The notes: generated by a model not told the origin, from the sequence alone. A DNA stretch of 64,000 nt from Vibrio harveyi NBRC 15634 = ATCC 14126 = KCTC 12724 (GCF_001591145.1 NZ_BCUF01000003.1:124001-188000), one strand, 5' to 3'; numbered from the stretch's first letter, positions 27,726-38,141 are shown. Translations and numbers: made by a program.

Positions 27726-28646
27726 ATGTCTCGCAGATTGCCTCCGTTGAATTCACTTCGCGTTTTTGAAGCGGCTGCTCGCCATCTCAGTTTTACCCGT
27801 GCTGCTGAAGAGTTGTTTGTTACTCAAGCGGCAGTGAGCCACCAAATTAAAGCGTTAGAAGAGTTCTTATCTTTGAAACTTTTCCGTCGTCGCAACCGCT
27901 CTTTGTTGCTAACGGAAGAGGGGCAAAGTTACTTTCTAGACATCAAAGATATCTTCACTTCGATTTCAGAAGCGACCGATAAGGTATTGGAACGTAGTGA
28001 AAAAGGTGCGTTGACCATCAGTTTGCCACCAAGTTTTGCAATCCAATGGCTGGTACCTCGCTTGGCGGATTTTAATGCCCAAGAACCGGACATCGATGTG
28101 CGTATTAAAGCGGTTGATATGGACGAAGGTTCACTGACTGATGATGTTGATGTGGCTATCTATTATGGTCGTGGTAACTGGCCTGGTTTGCGTGCCGATA
28201 AACTCTACCAAGAGTTTTTGATCCCACTTTGTTCACCTTCGTTACTTTTAGGTAACAAACCATTAGAATCTCTAAGTGACCTTAAATTACACACCTTGTT
28301 ACATGATACCTCTCGTAAAGATTGGAAGCAGTTCGCTCGCCAGCAGAATATCGAAGGCATCAATGTGAACCATGGTCCTATTTTCAGCCACTCGACCATG
28401 GTGCTTCAAGCTGCTGCGCACGGGCAAGGTGTCGCTCTAGGTAACAACGTGCTAGCCAAACCTGAAATGGAAGCGGGACGCTTAATCGCGCCATTTGATG
28501 AGGTATTGGTGTCGAAGAATGCCTTCTATGTGGTGTGTCACGAACAGCAAGCGGATATGGGACGTATCGCGACGTTTAGGGACTGGATGCTAGCAACTGC
28601 AAGAAAAGAACAAGAGGAAGTATTGGATGAGCCATTGGATAGCTGA
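27726..28646 (+). CDS. gcvA: Glycine cleavage system regulator GcvA (LysR family)
   Basis: 306 residues. The N-terminal winged helix-turn-helix (about 5-65: LPPLNSLRVFEAAARHLSFTRAAEEL, shown by its ends) is followed by a LysR-type effector domain. GcvA controls the gcv operon and gcvB in response to glycine. Its identity rests on this sequence plus the divergent gcvB. The last 20 bases overlap the next gene, so the downstream genes are likely co-transcribed: gcvA-hydrolase-DUF423-rlmM, close to the enteric gcvA-ygdD-rlmM order. Confidence 0.93.
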   Translation: MSRRLPPLNSLRVFEAAARHLSFTRAAEELFVTQAAVSHQIKALEEFLSLKLFRRRNRSLLLTEEGQSYFLDIKDIFTSISEATDKVLERSEKGALTISLPPSFAIQWLVPRLADFNAQEPDIDVRIKAVDMDEGSLTDDVDVAIYYGRGNWPGLRADKLYQEFLIPLCSPSLLLGNKPLESLSDLKLHTLLHDTSRKDWKQFARQQNIEGINVNHGPIFSHSTMVLQAAAHGQGVALGNNVLAKPEMEAGRLIAPFDEVLVSKNAFYVVCHEQQADMGRIATFRDWMLATARKEQEEVLDEPLDS

Positions 28647-29250
28647 GGGACCTGAAAACGGACCGCTGTTTATTTTTGCTCACGGTGCAGGGGCAGGCAT
28701 GGAACACGATTTCATGACTGCCGTCGCCAAAGGATTAGTTGAGCAGGGTATACGCGTGGTGCGTTTTAACTTCCCCTATATGGTTAAGCGAGCGGAAGAT
28801 GGCAAGAAGCGTCCGCCAGATCGTGCCCCAAAACTTCTTGAAGCTTATGAAGAAGTGATCGCTCACTTTACTTCTCAACCTATCGTGATTGGCGGTAAGT
28901 CGATGGGTGGGCGTATGTCGAGCTTACTCGCCGATAATGCGCTGGTGGCGGGTGTTGCCTGTTTAGGTTTCCCTTTTCATCCTCCCGGTAAACCAGAGAA
29001 ATACAAAGGCGAGCATTTAGCGAGTATCGAAAAGCCAACTTTAATCCTGCAAGGTGAGCGCGATACATTCGGCAAGCGCGAAGAGTTCGAAGGCTTTGCA
29101 TTATCAGAGCAGGTCACAGTGAGCTTTCTGCCAGACGGTGACCACAGCTTTAAGCCACGCAAGAGCTCTGGCTATACAGAGGCAGGTAACATTGCTTCAA
29201 CAGTGGAGCAGTTAGCGACATTTATTAAAGAGGTGTCCTGTGAAAAGTAA
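28627..29250 (+). CDS. Alpha/beta-fold hydrolase (KANL3/Tex30-like)
   Basis: 207 residues. A small alpha/beta hydrolase with the oxyanion block FAHGAGAGMEHDFM (15-28), the nucleophile elbow GGKSMGG (about 89-95, Ser nucleophile), and a late GDHSF (about 170) offering the catalytic His. The substrate is unknown. It overlaps the end of gcvA by 20 bp and the next gene by 11 bp, so translation is coupled; AAGAGGAAG precedes the ATG. E. coli lacks this gene at this position. Confidence 0.85.
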   Translation: MSHWIAEGPENGPLFIFAHGAGAGMEHDFMTAVAKGLVEQGIRVVRFNFPYMVKRAEDGKKRPPDRAPKLLEAYEEVIAHFTSQPIVIGGKSMGGRMSSLLADNALVAGVACLGFPFHPPGKPEKYKGEHLASIEKPTLILQGERDTFGKREEFEGFALSEQVTVSFLPDGDHSFKPRKSSGYTEAGNIASTVEQLATFIKEVSCEK

Positions 29251-29638
29251 GTGGTTACTCTCATTTACTGGTCTTTCTGGCTTAACATCAGTGGCGCTAG
29301 GTGCATTTGCTGCACATGGATTGAAAGCAAAGTTATCGCCTTATTTACTGGGCGTCTTTGAAACCGGCGTTTTGTATCAGTTCATCCATACTTTGGCTAT
29401 CGCATTTTGTGCGATTTTGCTGTTGCTCAATTTGGGACAAAAAGCACAAAAGTATTTTTTCATCGCGGCGATTTGCTTTATCATCGGCATCTTTTGTTTT
29501 AGCGGCAGTCTTTACGCGCTGGCGCTGACGGGCATTAAGTGGTTTGGACCAATTACTCCTATGGGAGGATTCTTGTTCATGATCGGTTGGTGTCTGTTCT
29601 TTTTTGCTGCGTTTAATATCAAAGAGGTCTCCAAGTGA
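29240..29638 (+). CDS. DUF423 family inner-membrane protein (YgdD-like)
   Basis: 132 residues with four hydrophobic segments. The first carries the family block [16 protein letters not shown], and [18 protein letters not shown] and [14 protein letters not shown] blocks follow. Function unknown. GTG start. It overlaps both neighbours by a few bases and sits before rlmM, as ygdD does in E. coli. Confidence 0.88.
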   Translation: MKSKWLLSFTGLSGLTSVALGAFAAHGLKAKLSPYLLGVFETGVLYQFIHTLAIAFCAILLLLNLGQKAQKYFFIAAICFIIGIFCFSGSLYALALTGIKWFGPITPMGGFLFMIGWCLFFFAAFNIKEVSK

Positions 29639-30726
29639 AACAACTAATGCTCTATTGCCGTTCTGGCTTTGAGAAAGAGTGTGCTGGTGAAATTCAGGAC
29701 AAAGCAACACAATTGGAAGTGTATGGCTTCCCTCGTGTGAAGAAAAACTCAGGTTATGTTGTCTTCGAATGTTACCAAGATGGAGACGCAGATAAGCTAG
29801 CAAAAGGCTTAGACTTTAGCGCACTGATTTTTGCACGTCAGATGTTTGCTGTGGCTGCCGAGTTCGAAGCGCTACCAAGCGATGACCGTATCAGCCCAAT
29901 TCTTGCTGAATTGTCTGAAATCGAAGCATTCCCACGTTGTGGCGATCTGCGTATTGAAACTCCCGATACTAACGAAGCGAAAGAGTTATTGAAGTTTTGC
30001 CGCAAGTTCACGGTACCAATGCGTCAGGCGATGCGTGGTAAAGGTCTGATGTGGAACAAAGACAACGCGAAGAAGCCAGTACTGCATATTTGCTTTGTGG
30101 CTCCGGGTCATTGTTACGTGGGTTACTCATACCCAGGCAACAACTCGCAGTTCTTCATGGGTATTCCCCGCCTTAAGTTCCCTGCTGATGCGCCAAGCCG
30201 CTCTACGCTGAAATTAGAAGAAGCATTCCACGTCTTCATTCCGCGTGAGGAATGGGACGAGCGTTTGGCTCCTGGCATGTGGGGTGTTGACCTAGGTGCT
30301 TGTCCGGGCGGTTGGACTTACCAATTGGTGAAACGTTCGATGTTCGTTCACTGTGTGGATAACGGCATGATGGCGGATAGCCTAATGGAAACGGGTCAAA
30401 TTAAACACCACATGGTAGATGGCTTTAAGTTTGAACCAGACCGTAAGAACGTTACTTGGATTGTGTGTGACATGGTTGAGAAGCCAGCACGCGTTGCGCA
30501 CCTTATGGGGCAATGGCTGCTAAAAGGTTGGGCGAAAGAAGCGATTTTCAACCTTAAGCTTCCAATGAAAGGTCGTTACGATGAAGTGCTGCAAGATCTT
30601 GAAAACCTAAAAATGTTCCTGATTGAGAACAAGGTGAAATTCAAGCTGCAAGCGAAGCACCTATACCATGACCGCGAAGAGATCACGATTCACATTCAAT
30701 GTCTGTCTAATATCTCACCACACTAA
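29635..30726 (+). CDS. rlmM: 23S rRNA C2498 2'-O-methyltransferase
   Basis: 363 residues. RlmM methylates C2498 of 23S rRNA before ribosome assembly. N-terminal THUMP-like region (1-170) and a Rossmann methyltransferase domain with the SAM loop [14 protein letters not shown] near 220. The catalytic K-D-K-E type residues are not individually assigned. GTG start overlapping the previous stop. A strong terminator ends the unit. Confidence 0.95.
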   Translation: MKQLMLYCRSGFEKECAGEIQDKATQLEVYGFPRVKKNSGYVVFECYQDGDADKLAKGLDFSALIFARQMFAVAAEFEALPSDDRISPILAELSEIEAFPRCGDLRIETPDTNEAKELLKFCRKFTVPMRQAMRGKGLMWNKDNAKKPVLHICFVAPGHCYVGYSYPGNNSQFFMGIPRLKFPADAPSRSTLKLEEAFHVFIPREEWDERLAPGMWGVDLGACPGGWTYQLVKRSMFVHCVDNGMMADSLMETGQIKHHMVDGFKFEPDRKNVTWIVCDMVEKPARVAHLMGQWLLKGWAKEAIFNLKLPMKGRYDEVLQDLENLKMFLIENKVKFKLQAKHLYHDREEITIHIQCLSNISPH

Positions 30727-30756
30727 GCTATCATTTCTATGTGGTTGAACATTTTC

Positions 30757-30787
30757 AAAAAAGCGCCTAATGCAGGCGCTTTTTTAT
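30757..30787. terminator. Bidirectional terminator
   Basis: The stem AAAAAAGCGCCT / AGGCGCTTTTTT with loop aatgc lies between rlmM and the convergent nuclease gene. Confidence 0.9.
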
Positions 30788-30813
30788 TGCGGTTTAAGAA
30801 CCATGACCATTAC

Positions 30814-31566
30814 TTAGTTGCTGGTAGGCCACATCTCTTCCCATTTTACTGATTCCATGTTGTCTTCGATGCTATCTGGCGTTTGAGCAAAAAAGTCTAA
30901 TCCAGTTTGACGTTCAACTTCGTCAATGGTGGTAATAAAGTTAGCTAACTCAGAGCTTGAAACATCACGATGCGGGACAATGAACGCAATGGCTTCATCA
31001 AAGCTTGGATCAAGAATGACTTTGTAAAACGCGCTCGGGATCACCACACCATTACCGATTGTTCCTTCGTTGCCTTGGTAAATCGGTCCAGTCACCACAT
31101 AAAGTTCGTTGTATTCATTGGCGAGATCACGAACATGTTCTTCTAGAACGCGCCAACCAACTCGGTTAAACCCCGGAAGTTGAGGCGACATGTTGCTCAT
31201 CAAAAAACTCTGCTTCATTGACTCTCGGGTGAAGTCCATTGTCGCTGACGGAGCAAGGTGTCCTCTGTCGTAACCAGAGCCTTTGTAGTCCGCTAGGGTA
31301 GAGCGCGCGTAATCCGGCATTTCAGTGTCTTCTTTGAAGGAGTTACTGCGTTTGTTGGTGATATTCACGCTTTCCGCGGTAATGTGGTAAGCAACCCAGT
31401 CTGCGTTTTTGGTGTCGTAGTTGTACCCAACCGCATAGCCATCTCTGCAGAGGAACTGATCGCTGTTAGTTGAAGGCATACCTTTATCAAGGTGTTGACC
31501 GCAAGTTTCAGCAAGAGTAGGGAAGGATAGGAGCGTGACTAAAGATACTAAGATGATGTTTTTCAT
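30814..31566 (-). CDS. Secreted DNA/RNA non-specific endonuclease (NUC family)
   Basis: 250 residues. Signal peptide 1-19 (SFPTLA-E). The beta-beta-alpha metal nuclease motif DRGHLAP is at 100-106 with catalytic H103, followed by SFLMSNMSPQ and the metal-site N (about 125), as in Serratia nuclease. Two cysteines (22, 40) could pair. It should act in the periplasm or outside the cell, perhaps in phosphate or nucleotide scavenging or to break up extracellular DNA. Single gene; its 193-bp upstream spacer shows nothing further. Confidence 0.9.
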   Translation of the reverse strand: MKNIILVSLVTLLSFPTLAETCGQHLDKGMPSTNSDQFLCRDGYAVGYNYDTKNADWVAYHITAESVNITNKRSNSFKEDTEMPDYARSTLADYKGSGYDRGHLAPSATMDFTRESMKQSFLMSNMSPQLPGFNRVGWRVLEEHVRDLANEYNELYVVTGPIYQGNEGTIGNGVVIPSAFYKVILDPSFDEAIAFIVPHRDVSSSELANFITTIDEVERQTGLDFFAQTPDSIEDNMESVKWEEMWPTSN

Positions 31567-31759
31567 TATTTTTCTCCGTTATTGGGAGATTTGAAAATAA
31601 TGAAATTACTCACTAAGACTGTGAATTAGCTTATAAACTAATCAGTATCTTGTAGGTTAATGATGAGGTAAATATCATTGCTGTGAATGTAAAGGGTTAC
31701 ACAACAGATTTTATAAACGTGTTGTCTAACCCAAAACTAGCAGCGTAAAAGAGATGCAC

Positions 31760-32542
31760 TTACTCGGCTTTATTTGGTCCGGTAAAGCGAATGTCTTGCA
31801 GGTTAAAGCCGAGTTCGATGTCGCATTTCAACGCCGCTACGCGTTTGCATAGACGTGCAGATTCAATGTGTTCATCCAGCTTCTTACGATATTTCGGTAC
31901 CAGCTCTTCACTTGCGTATGCCGCTTCAATGTCCTCAAACTGAGTGAGAATTTCCTTAGCGGCTTTTGGACCAACACCGGGTACACCCGGTACTTGGCTT
32001 GAGCTAATCCCTGTTAAACCCCAGTAGTCGGCAAGCTGAGTGGGTTTCACGCCAAACTCTTTTTCGATAAACGGCTCATCCAACCAACGATGTTGGAAGT
32101 AGTCTCGGATTTGCAAAGTTGGGGACAACAATTGGCAATAACCTTTGTCGGTGGAGACGATGGTGACTTTCTCTCCGTGACTTGCGACTTTAGTGGCGAG
32201 GGTTGCAACTAAGTCATCCGCTTCATCACCTTCAGATAGCAGTGAGTCGATGCCTTGCTCCCACCACGCTTGTTGAATTGCGTCTAAACCTTGCATCAGG
32301 GGCTCTGGCATAGGTTTGCGGTTTTGTTTGTAGTCTGGAAGGATTTCCGCGCGCCAACCTCGGTCTTGCTCGTGGTGATCGAATACCGCGATGATGTGCG
32401 TAGGTTGCGCCTCAGATAGGATGCGAGTCAGCGTTCTGCCTGTCGTTGTGATGGTTCTTGCTATGTCAGTTGGATCGGGTTGTGCTGAGTGCACGCGGCG
32501 GATCAGGTTTAGGGCATCAATGATAACAAGATGAATAGACAT
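31760..32542 (-). CDS. xni: Flap endonuclease Xni (ExoIX)
   Basis: 260 residues. PIN-like domain with IIDALNLIRR at the start, acidic block SEGDEADDLVATLA near 100, and the helix-hairpin-helix segment GVPGVGPKAAKEIL near 185. It is a structure-specific nuclease related to the Pol I 5' nuclease but shorter. It follows ppnN as in E. coli, though a terminator stands between them here. Confidence 0.93.
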   Translation of the reverse strand: MSIHLVIIDALNLIRRVHSAQPDPTDIARTITTTGRTLTRILSEAQPTHIIAVFDHHEQDRGWRAEILPDYKQNRKPMPEPLMQGLDAIQQAWWEQGIDSLLSEGDEADDLVATLATKVASHGEKVTIVSTDKGYCQLLSPTLQIRDYFQHRWLDEPFIEKEFGVKPTQLADYWGLTGISSSQVPGVPGVGPKAAKEILTQFEDIEAAYASEELVPKYRKKLDEHIESARLCKRVAALKCDIELGFNLQDIRFTGPNKAE

Positions 32543-32555
32543 AATGACTTAGCAA

Positions 32556-32578
32556 TAAAAAAGGGGCGGAATGCCCCT
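32556..32578 (-). terminator. Terminator of ppnN
   Basis: The stem AGGGGC / GCCCCT with loop on the minus strand, followed by T6, between the ppnN stop and the xni start. Confidence 0.75.
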
Positions 32579-32600
32579 AGTGTAACCAAAGCTGAGTTAT

Positions 32601-33977
32601 CTATCGACCACCATTTTCTCGATGGGCAATACGGTAGCATGGTTCATACGCAGTGCCACCCGGCAGTTTCATGCGGTGCTGCTCTACGAAGTCTTTCAAC
32701 AGTTTGTCGAGCTTTTTCATCAAGACTGGATCGCCATTGATGGTAAACGGACCTTTGCGTTCGATTTCTCGAATCCCTTCCGCTTTAACGTTACCAGCAA
32801 CAATACCTGAGAAGGCTTGGCGCAGGCTTGCAGCCAGAACTTGAGGTTGTTGGTTCAAATGCAAATCTAGGCTTGCCATCGCATCATGAGTTGGTTCAAA
32901 CGGAAGTTGGAACTCTGGCTCAATTTTTAGCGACCAGTTAAAGCTGTACGCGTCGCCTTTTTCTTTACGATGCTGACGAACCTCGTCCATTGAGCGCTTC
33001 ATAATACGGGCAACTTCTGCCGGATCATCAATCACGATTTGGTAGTGCTTCTGACCTTCTTCGCCCAATGTATCGGCAATAAAGGCATCGATTGAGCGGA
33101 AGTAGGCTTCACTCTCTTTCGGACCTGTAAGTACGATAGGCATTGGTTGGTCGGCATTTTCGGGGTGCATCATGATACCCAAGATGTACAGCAACTCTTC
33201 GGCGGTACCCGGACCACCAGGGAAGATAACGATGCCGTGCGCCATGCGAACAAAGGCTTCGAGACGTTTCTCGATGTCTGGCATGATCACCAACTCGTTC
33301 ACGATTGGGTTTGGTGGCTCAGCCGCAATGATTGAAGGCTCTGTCAAGCCAAGGTAACGCTGCTCGGTATAACGCTGTTTGGCGTGACCAATCGCTGCGC
33401 CTTTCATTGGACCTTCCATCGCACCAGGACCACAGCCCGTACAGATGTTCAGTTCACGTAGACCCAACTCGTTACCCACTTCGCGAGTGTATTGGTACTC
33501 TGTCGCGTTGATTGAGTGACCACCCCAACAAACCACAAGGTTCGGCTCAATGCCGGGCGTCAACGTACCAGCATTACGCAAGATGCCAAATACGAGGTTG
33601 GTGATGTGCGTGGCATTGGTGAGGTTAAGACGTTGGTTGTCCGCCAAATGCATGTTTACGTACACGATGTCACGCAAAACAGAGAATAAGTGCTCTTGAA
33701 TACCCTTGATGATCTCTCCGTCAACGAACGCATGTTCTGGCGGGTTGGCAAGCTCAAGCTTGATGCCGCGTTCGCGTCGAACTACGTTCACATCAAACGA
33801 TAGGTATTTATCTAACAGCTCTTTTGAGTTGTCGGTATGGCTACCAGAGTTGAGGACCGCGAGCGTACAATTGCGATAGAGCTGGTAAAGCTCACTTGAT
33901 GCGGTTTTCTTAAGACGTTCAACTTCCAGTTGTGATAGCAAATCCATGCTACCTGCGGGGCTTATATGGGTAATCAT
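32601..33977 (-). CDS. ppnN: Pyrimidine/purine nucleotide 5'-monophosphate nucleosidase
   Basis: 458 residues, the PpnN (YgdH) length. Splits nucleoside monophosphates into base and ribose 5-phosphate; the E. coli enzyme is stimulated by (p)ppGpp. The LOG-family site [16 protein letters not shown] (about 255-270) and the [14 protein letters not shown] block (about 190) are present, within N- and C-terminal extensions specific to this branch. The minus-strand order ppnN-xni matches E. coli. Confidence 0.94.
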   Translation of the reverse strand: MITHISPAGSMDLLSQLEVERLKKTASSELYQLYRNCTLAVLNSGSHTDNSKELLDKYLSFDVNVVRRERGIKLELANPPEHAFVDGEIIKGIQEHLFSVLRDIVYVNMHLADNQRLNLTNATHITNLVFGILRNAGTLTPGIEPNLVVCWGGHSINATEYQYTREVGNELGLRELNICTGCGPGAMEGPMKGAAIGHAKQRYTEQRYLGLTEPSIIAAEPPNPIVNELVIMPDIEKRLEAFVRMAHGIVIFPGGPGTAEELLYILGIMMHPENADQPMPIVLTGPKESEAYFRSIDAFIADTLGEEGQKHYQIVIDDPAEVARIMKRSMDEVRQHRKEKGDAYSFNWSLKIEPEFQLPFEPTHDAMASLDLHLNQQPQVLAASLRQAFSGIVAGNVKAEGIREIERKGPFTINGDPVLMKKLDKLLKDFVEQHRMKLPGGTAYEPCYRIAHRENGGR

Positions 33978-34159
33978 AAGGCCTCCTTGCTAGTGCTTTC
34001 TTTGAGGGAAGAAACCAACTCACCTACTTAGCTTATACGTGTCGTTCTACTCAGTGGTTGGCAGACTTTGTTTATAGCGTTTAAACAGCTTAGCAGACTG
34101 GAAGAGGAGAAACGTGATAACTCGTTGAAAATTTGAGGCAATATGACAAAACAGCACGT

Positions 34160-34196
34160 AAAAAGTGTTCGTTTGATTGTTTTTTGAACGCTTTTT
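34160..34196 (-). terminator. Probable terminator of the diguanylate cyclase gene
   Basis: The stem AAAAAGTGTTC / GAACGCTTTTT (one wobble) with a long T-rich loop overlaps the stop codon. The 34197-side gene ends here; the remaining spacer to ppnN shows nothing. Confidence 0.55.
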
Positions 34197-35760
34197 AGTT
34201 CCAGTTGACTTGGTTGTTACCACGCTGTTTGGCGTCTTTTAGCATGTTACCAAGACGGTCGAGGACGTATTCTGGGTTGTCTGCTTCTTTAAATGATGTA
34301 GAAACCGCAGTTAAGGTGATCATGATGTTTTGTTCACGGAACTTGAATGGTAATTTGCTGATGTCACGTTGAATGTTTTTCATCAATTCAAGCGTGTATT
34401 CTTCTGATTGTTCCGGGATCAGCAAGATGAACTCTTCACCACCAAAACGCGCTACGGTTTCCGTATCTGCAATCCGCTTGTTCATCGTGCGGGCAATGAT
34501 TTTTAGCGCCTTGTCACCAGCTGTGTAACCGTAGCTATCATTAACCGCTTTGAAGTTATCCACGTCAAACAGCACCACGCGCAAGTTTTGCTGTGAGCGA
34601 ATCCAACGACGATATTCGAGCTCTAAACGATCGTTAAAAGCCGTGCGATTGTAGACCTTTGTAAGAGGGTCAAGCAGCATACGCTGAGCTTGGTCTTCCA
34701 AGCGGCGACGGTAATCTTGTGTCGTTTCGAACACTGCTTCCAATTGATTTTTGCTGTAGCTTAGGCGTTCTTGAAGTGCTTGCTCACGCTCTTCTGTCAT
34801 TCTCAAGCGCTCAGTCAGTGATGCCATTTTTGCCAGCAGTGGCGAAACTTCGCCTTTTAACTCGTCTAAGTCTTGAGCTTGCTCAAGAGACTCTTGGCTG
34901 CGTTCAACCAAAGTGGTCATCTCAGCGTTCAGCTCTTGACGATGCTCAAAGTAAGTTTGGTGCTGGTCAACATTCTGATGAACGGTTTTGAGATTGCTAG
35001 ACAGTGACGTGTTTAACTGTTCTAGGAACTGTTCTGATGATTTACGCTCGTACTTGGTCGCTTCCACGACCAGTTTTAATGTGTGTAGCGTTAATTCAAT
35101 CAGAGATTCAGCATTGACACCTAAAAGTAACTTAGCGCGAATATCCAACAGTTGATCGCCAGACTCACCTTCAAAATCGAGTTCCGTGATGGTGTGTTGT
35201 AGATCGCTTGCAAGGCATTCCAGTTGTGACTTATCAGGACCGTGTTCTAGCTCGCCTAGGTTAAGGCGTGAATTAGAGGTGATTATCTTGAGTGCGCGCT
35301 CGTAGATGCTCAGTAGCTTAGTGGCTTGATCGACTTTCTTACCAGCATGGACTTCCGAGAAGCTCATCAGGTTACGCAATTCACGTTTTAACTGCGCAGG
35401 CAAGCCGGTGATACGTTGAAGCGTTTCACCACTGTGTTTGATTTGTTCGTCGAGATAACCGTTTTGTTTTTCCATCGTCTTAGATTGCTGTTTGAGCATT
35501 CTTTCTAGCACTGCTAAGCGAGGGATCAGCGTACTTACATCTTTATGATGTTCAAGCTCTTGCTGAATTTCGCGCAGGTAGTTGGATACTTGAGAGTTTG
35601 AACCCTGACAAGCAGAAGACAATGATGCCACAACTCGCTTAAGAACTTGCTGCTCACGTTGAAATTTGAGCGAAGTATCACGATGAGTCAGCCTGAGTTG
35701 GTCAAGTTGACAACTCAGCTGATGAAGCTGCGACTGAATATCGGATTCCAAGATTCCCAT
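34195..35760 (-). CDS. Diguanylate cyclase with long coiled-coil sensor region
   Basis: 521 residues. Residues 1 to about 340 are helical and Gln/Glu/Leu rich with heptad-like patterns, no signal peptide and no membrane segment, so it is cytoplasmic. The C-terminal GGDEF domain (about 355-515) has DPLTKVYNR, LFDVDNFKAVND and the active site RFGGEEF, so it should make cyclic di-GMP. The RxxD product-inhibition site is absent (ADTE at that place). It lies 98 bp downstream of the TPR/degenerate-GGDEF gene on the same strand. Confidence 0.9.
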   Translation of the reverse strand: MGILESDIQSQLHQLSCQLDQLRLTHRDTSLKFQREQQVLKRVVASLSSACQGSNSQVSNYLREIQQELEHHKDVSTLIPRLAVLERMLKQQSKTMEKQNGYLDEQIKHSGETLQRITGLPAQLKRELRNLMSFSEVHAGKKVDQATKLLSIYERALKIITSNSRLNLGELEHGPDKSQLECLASDLQHTITELDFEGESGDQLLDIRAKLLLGVNAESLIELTLHTLKLVVEATKYERKSSEQFLEQLNTSLSSNLKTVHQNVDQHQTYFEHRQELNAEMTTLVERSQESLEQAQDLDELKGEVSPLLAKMASLTERLRMTEEREQALQERLSYSKNQLEAVFETTQDYRRRLEDQAQRMLLDPLTKVYNRTAFNDRLELEYRRWIRSQQNLRVVLFDVDNFKAVNDSYGYTAGDKALKIIARTMNKRIADTETVARFGGEEFILLIPEQSEEYTLELMKNIQRDISKLPFKFREQNIMITLTAVSTSFKEADNPEYVLDRLGNMLKDAKQRGNNQVNWN

Positions 35761-35858
35761 GAAGTGACTACGGTTAAGTCCATGTACTACTGACGATTAT
35801 TTGATAATAACAAAAAACTTTATAGCGTCATCACTGATCACGCTCAACCGTTGTTTAA

Positions 35859-38141
35859 TTATCCGTTTTTTAATATTTTTTTGATGTCGTCCTCATTCTT
35901 GTACGAAGAATGAATCTTTATTAGCCCTTGATTGATGGCATGTTGGCAAGCTGTCCTTATGTCACCGGTTGCAAAGCTCGCAGCAGGTGCATTATCAATG
36001 GCCTTTAAGAATACCCAATGACTGTGCTTATCTTTCAAACTAACTTCACGTGCTATGTGTGTCGCAAGCAACAGTAGATCGAGCAGTTCTTCATCGTTAA
36101 TCGCGGTGTAAGCACGCGGCAAGAATGGGTAATCACTGATGCCCATACGAATGATGCGATTGACGTTGTGCTGTGCTGCGAACTCGTCCACCCAGCCTTG
36201 GAATTTATCAAAGGTGGCTTCTGCGGAGGCATCGCGATCGGCATTTGGCTCAATGTACAACAAGTTTGCATCTGAGAAATGGTACAAACGTGTTGGCTTC
36301 TGAATGCGTTCTGCTAGGAACTCACCAAATGCACGTTCTAACTCTAAGCCAGCTTTGTAACCATGTTGAACGTACATGCTGCGCAAGAATGGCAAATCGA
36401 TCATCACAAAGCGTAAGCGGTCATTCAACGGCTCGTGGATAAGTTCACCCATTTGCCATTGTTCGAATGTGTCGCTCGACTTCTTCAATGAACGCGATAG
36501 CTTGACGTTGAGCATGCGTAAGTTACGCAGGCGTGAGCGAGAGTGAGTGAACAGATCATTACGCAGCTTTTCAATCTCAGCTGTTTGACGTTGGTTGATA
36601 ACACCACGACGCATGATGAATAAGAACATCACCAAAACGGTAATAAACAGTGCGAACGAGATCTTTTGGAATTTACGATGCTCCATTTCAACTTGAGCTA
36701 GCTTGTCTGCCTGACCTACATAGTGGATGCTTTGCTCAGCAAACTCTTTTTGTTGGCGGAAGGCATCTTCACTGATTTGGTTAAGCTGCTTTTGCTCTAG
36801 GCGCACTAGGCTGATGTATTTTTTGTACGCTTGAAGGGATAACTGGTATTCGCCAGCTTGCTCATACCCCAAACCCAGTAAGCGATAGCTTTGCTGTTTA
36901 ATGAAGCCCGTATCTTCTGGTGCTTTCTCTATCAGGTCTAGCGCTCTCTTGGCATTGACGATCACATCTTTACTGTCATTTTGATGGTATGCCAGACCTG
37001 ATTTAAGCAGTGCAGCTTTGGCTTCTAGCTGAGGTAAATCAGCGTATTCCAATAAGTCTTTGGAACGGTCTAGGTACTGCTCTGCTAACGCATAGTTGTA
37101 AAGCTGAAGGTAAGTGGCAGCTAGGCTCAAACGTATTTTAATGATGCGGTTGATATTCTTACTGGTGCTGTCGTGATCAAGTACATTGAAGTAATGCACT
37201 AGCGCGAGGTTAAACTTACCTTGGTAGAAGTAGATATCGCCCATCTGTTCTAGCACGTCAGCCAAAATTGGGGAGCTTGGGTAACTGTCGTAAAAGTCTG
37301 CCGCCTGAGAGAGGTATTCAATTGCTTTGTCGTAAACGCGGCGCTCTTGGAATAGTCGAGCTAATAGACGGTTTACCTTCGCTAGTCTGGCTCCACTGTC
37401 GCTCTCGATAGATTGCCAGTAACCGTAAAGCAGTTCTGAAAGCGCAAGGTTGTATTTCTTGTTGTTGAGGTAAAATTCGCCTACCGCTGTGTGGTAGTCA
37501 ATCAGAGTCAGATCTGAGCGATTGTCTTCCAACATGGTTTTAGCTTTAGCATACAAACGCTCAGCGTTTACGGAGTCACCGCTGTTTGCTGCGAGCAAGG
37601 CTCGTTGCATCACTAAGCGGTAACGAACGCTGTCGGTACGCTGTAAAACCGGATTTGCTTCTTCAATCTGCTTTTCGATCTGGTCGAGTTTTTGTTCTGC
37701 TGCGGCGTAGTTTTTGTCGTACATCCAAATCATTTGGTTGCGCATCAGTTGCACATCCAAATTCATGTACGGCAATTGGTATTCTTTGGCTAGACGTTCT
37801 GCTTCATCAAGGTTGTTGATGGCAGAGCGAATGTTGCCCATTGCATAATCGGCTTGTGCAATGATTTTGTGCGCCTCAATCGTGCTGCTCGGGGTGCGGA
37901 TACTGCGGTCGGTCTCTTCACGAGACATCGCGGAAGGGCTGCCATTCTCTTGGCGTTCAATCAGCTCGCGTTGCAAAAGGTAGTTTTTGGCCGCTTGTTT
38001 TGCTTGTGAAGGTTCGATCTCAGCTAATTGCTGAGCTTCATTGAGCAAAGCGGAAGATAAAATGGTCGCGTGAAGTGGCTGTGCTAACAATAAGCAAAGA
38101 AAGCCAATCAGCCTTAATAGACGCGAACTGTCCCAAAACAT
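35859..38141 (-). CDS. Membrane TPR protein with degenerate GGDEF domain
   Basis: 760 residues. Signal peptide or anchor at the start (LIGFLCLLLAQPLHA), a periplasmic TPR solenoid (about 60-470), one membrane segment (FALFITVLVMFLFIM, about 525), then a cytoplasmic domain with GGDEF-like landmarks: VMIDLPFLRSMYVQHGYKAG, RLYHFSDANLLYI where SDANL replaces GGDEF, and RIIRMGIS. It is therefore unlikely to be catalytic. The start is the ATG at 38141: the ORF extends to 38243 but that stretch is the queF terminator. It may sense an envelope signal and act on the cyclase encoded next. Confidence 0.85.
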   Translation of the reverse strand: MFWDSSRLLRLIGFLCLLLAQPLHATILSSALLNEAQQLAEIEPSQAKQAAKNYLLQRELIERQENGSPSAMSREETDRSIRTPSSTIEAHKIIAQADYAMGNIRSAINNLDEAERLAKEYQLPYMNLDVQLMRNQMIWMYDKNYAAAEQKLDQIEKQIEEANPVLQRTDSVRYRLVMQRALLAANSGDSVNAERLYAKAKTMLEDNRSDLTLIDYHTAVGEFYLNNKKYNLALSELLYGYWQSIESDSGARLAKVNRLLARLFQERRVYDKAIEYLSQAADFYDSYPSSPILADVLEQMGDIYFYQGKFNLALVHYFNVLDHDSTSKNINRIIKIRLSLAATYLQLYNYALAEQYLDRSKDLLEYADLPQLEAKAALLKSGLAYHQNDSKDVIVNAKRALDLIEKAPEDTGFIKQQSYRLLGLGYEQAGEYQLSLQAYKKYISLVRLEQKQLNQISEDAFRQQKEFAEQSIHYVGQADKLAQVEMEHRKFQKISFALFITVLVMFLFIMRRGVINQRQTAEIEKLRNDLFTHSRSRLRNLRMLNVKLSRSLKKSSDTFEQWQMGELIHEPLNDRLRFVMIDLPFLRSMYVQHGYKAGLELERAFGEFLAERIQKPTRLYHFSDANLLYIEPNADRDASAEATFDKFQGWVDEFAAQHNVNRIIRMGISDYPFLPRAYTAINDEELLDLLLLATHIAREVSLKDKHSHWVFLKAIDNAPAASFATGDIRTACQHAINQGLIKIHSSYKNEDDIKKILKNG

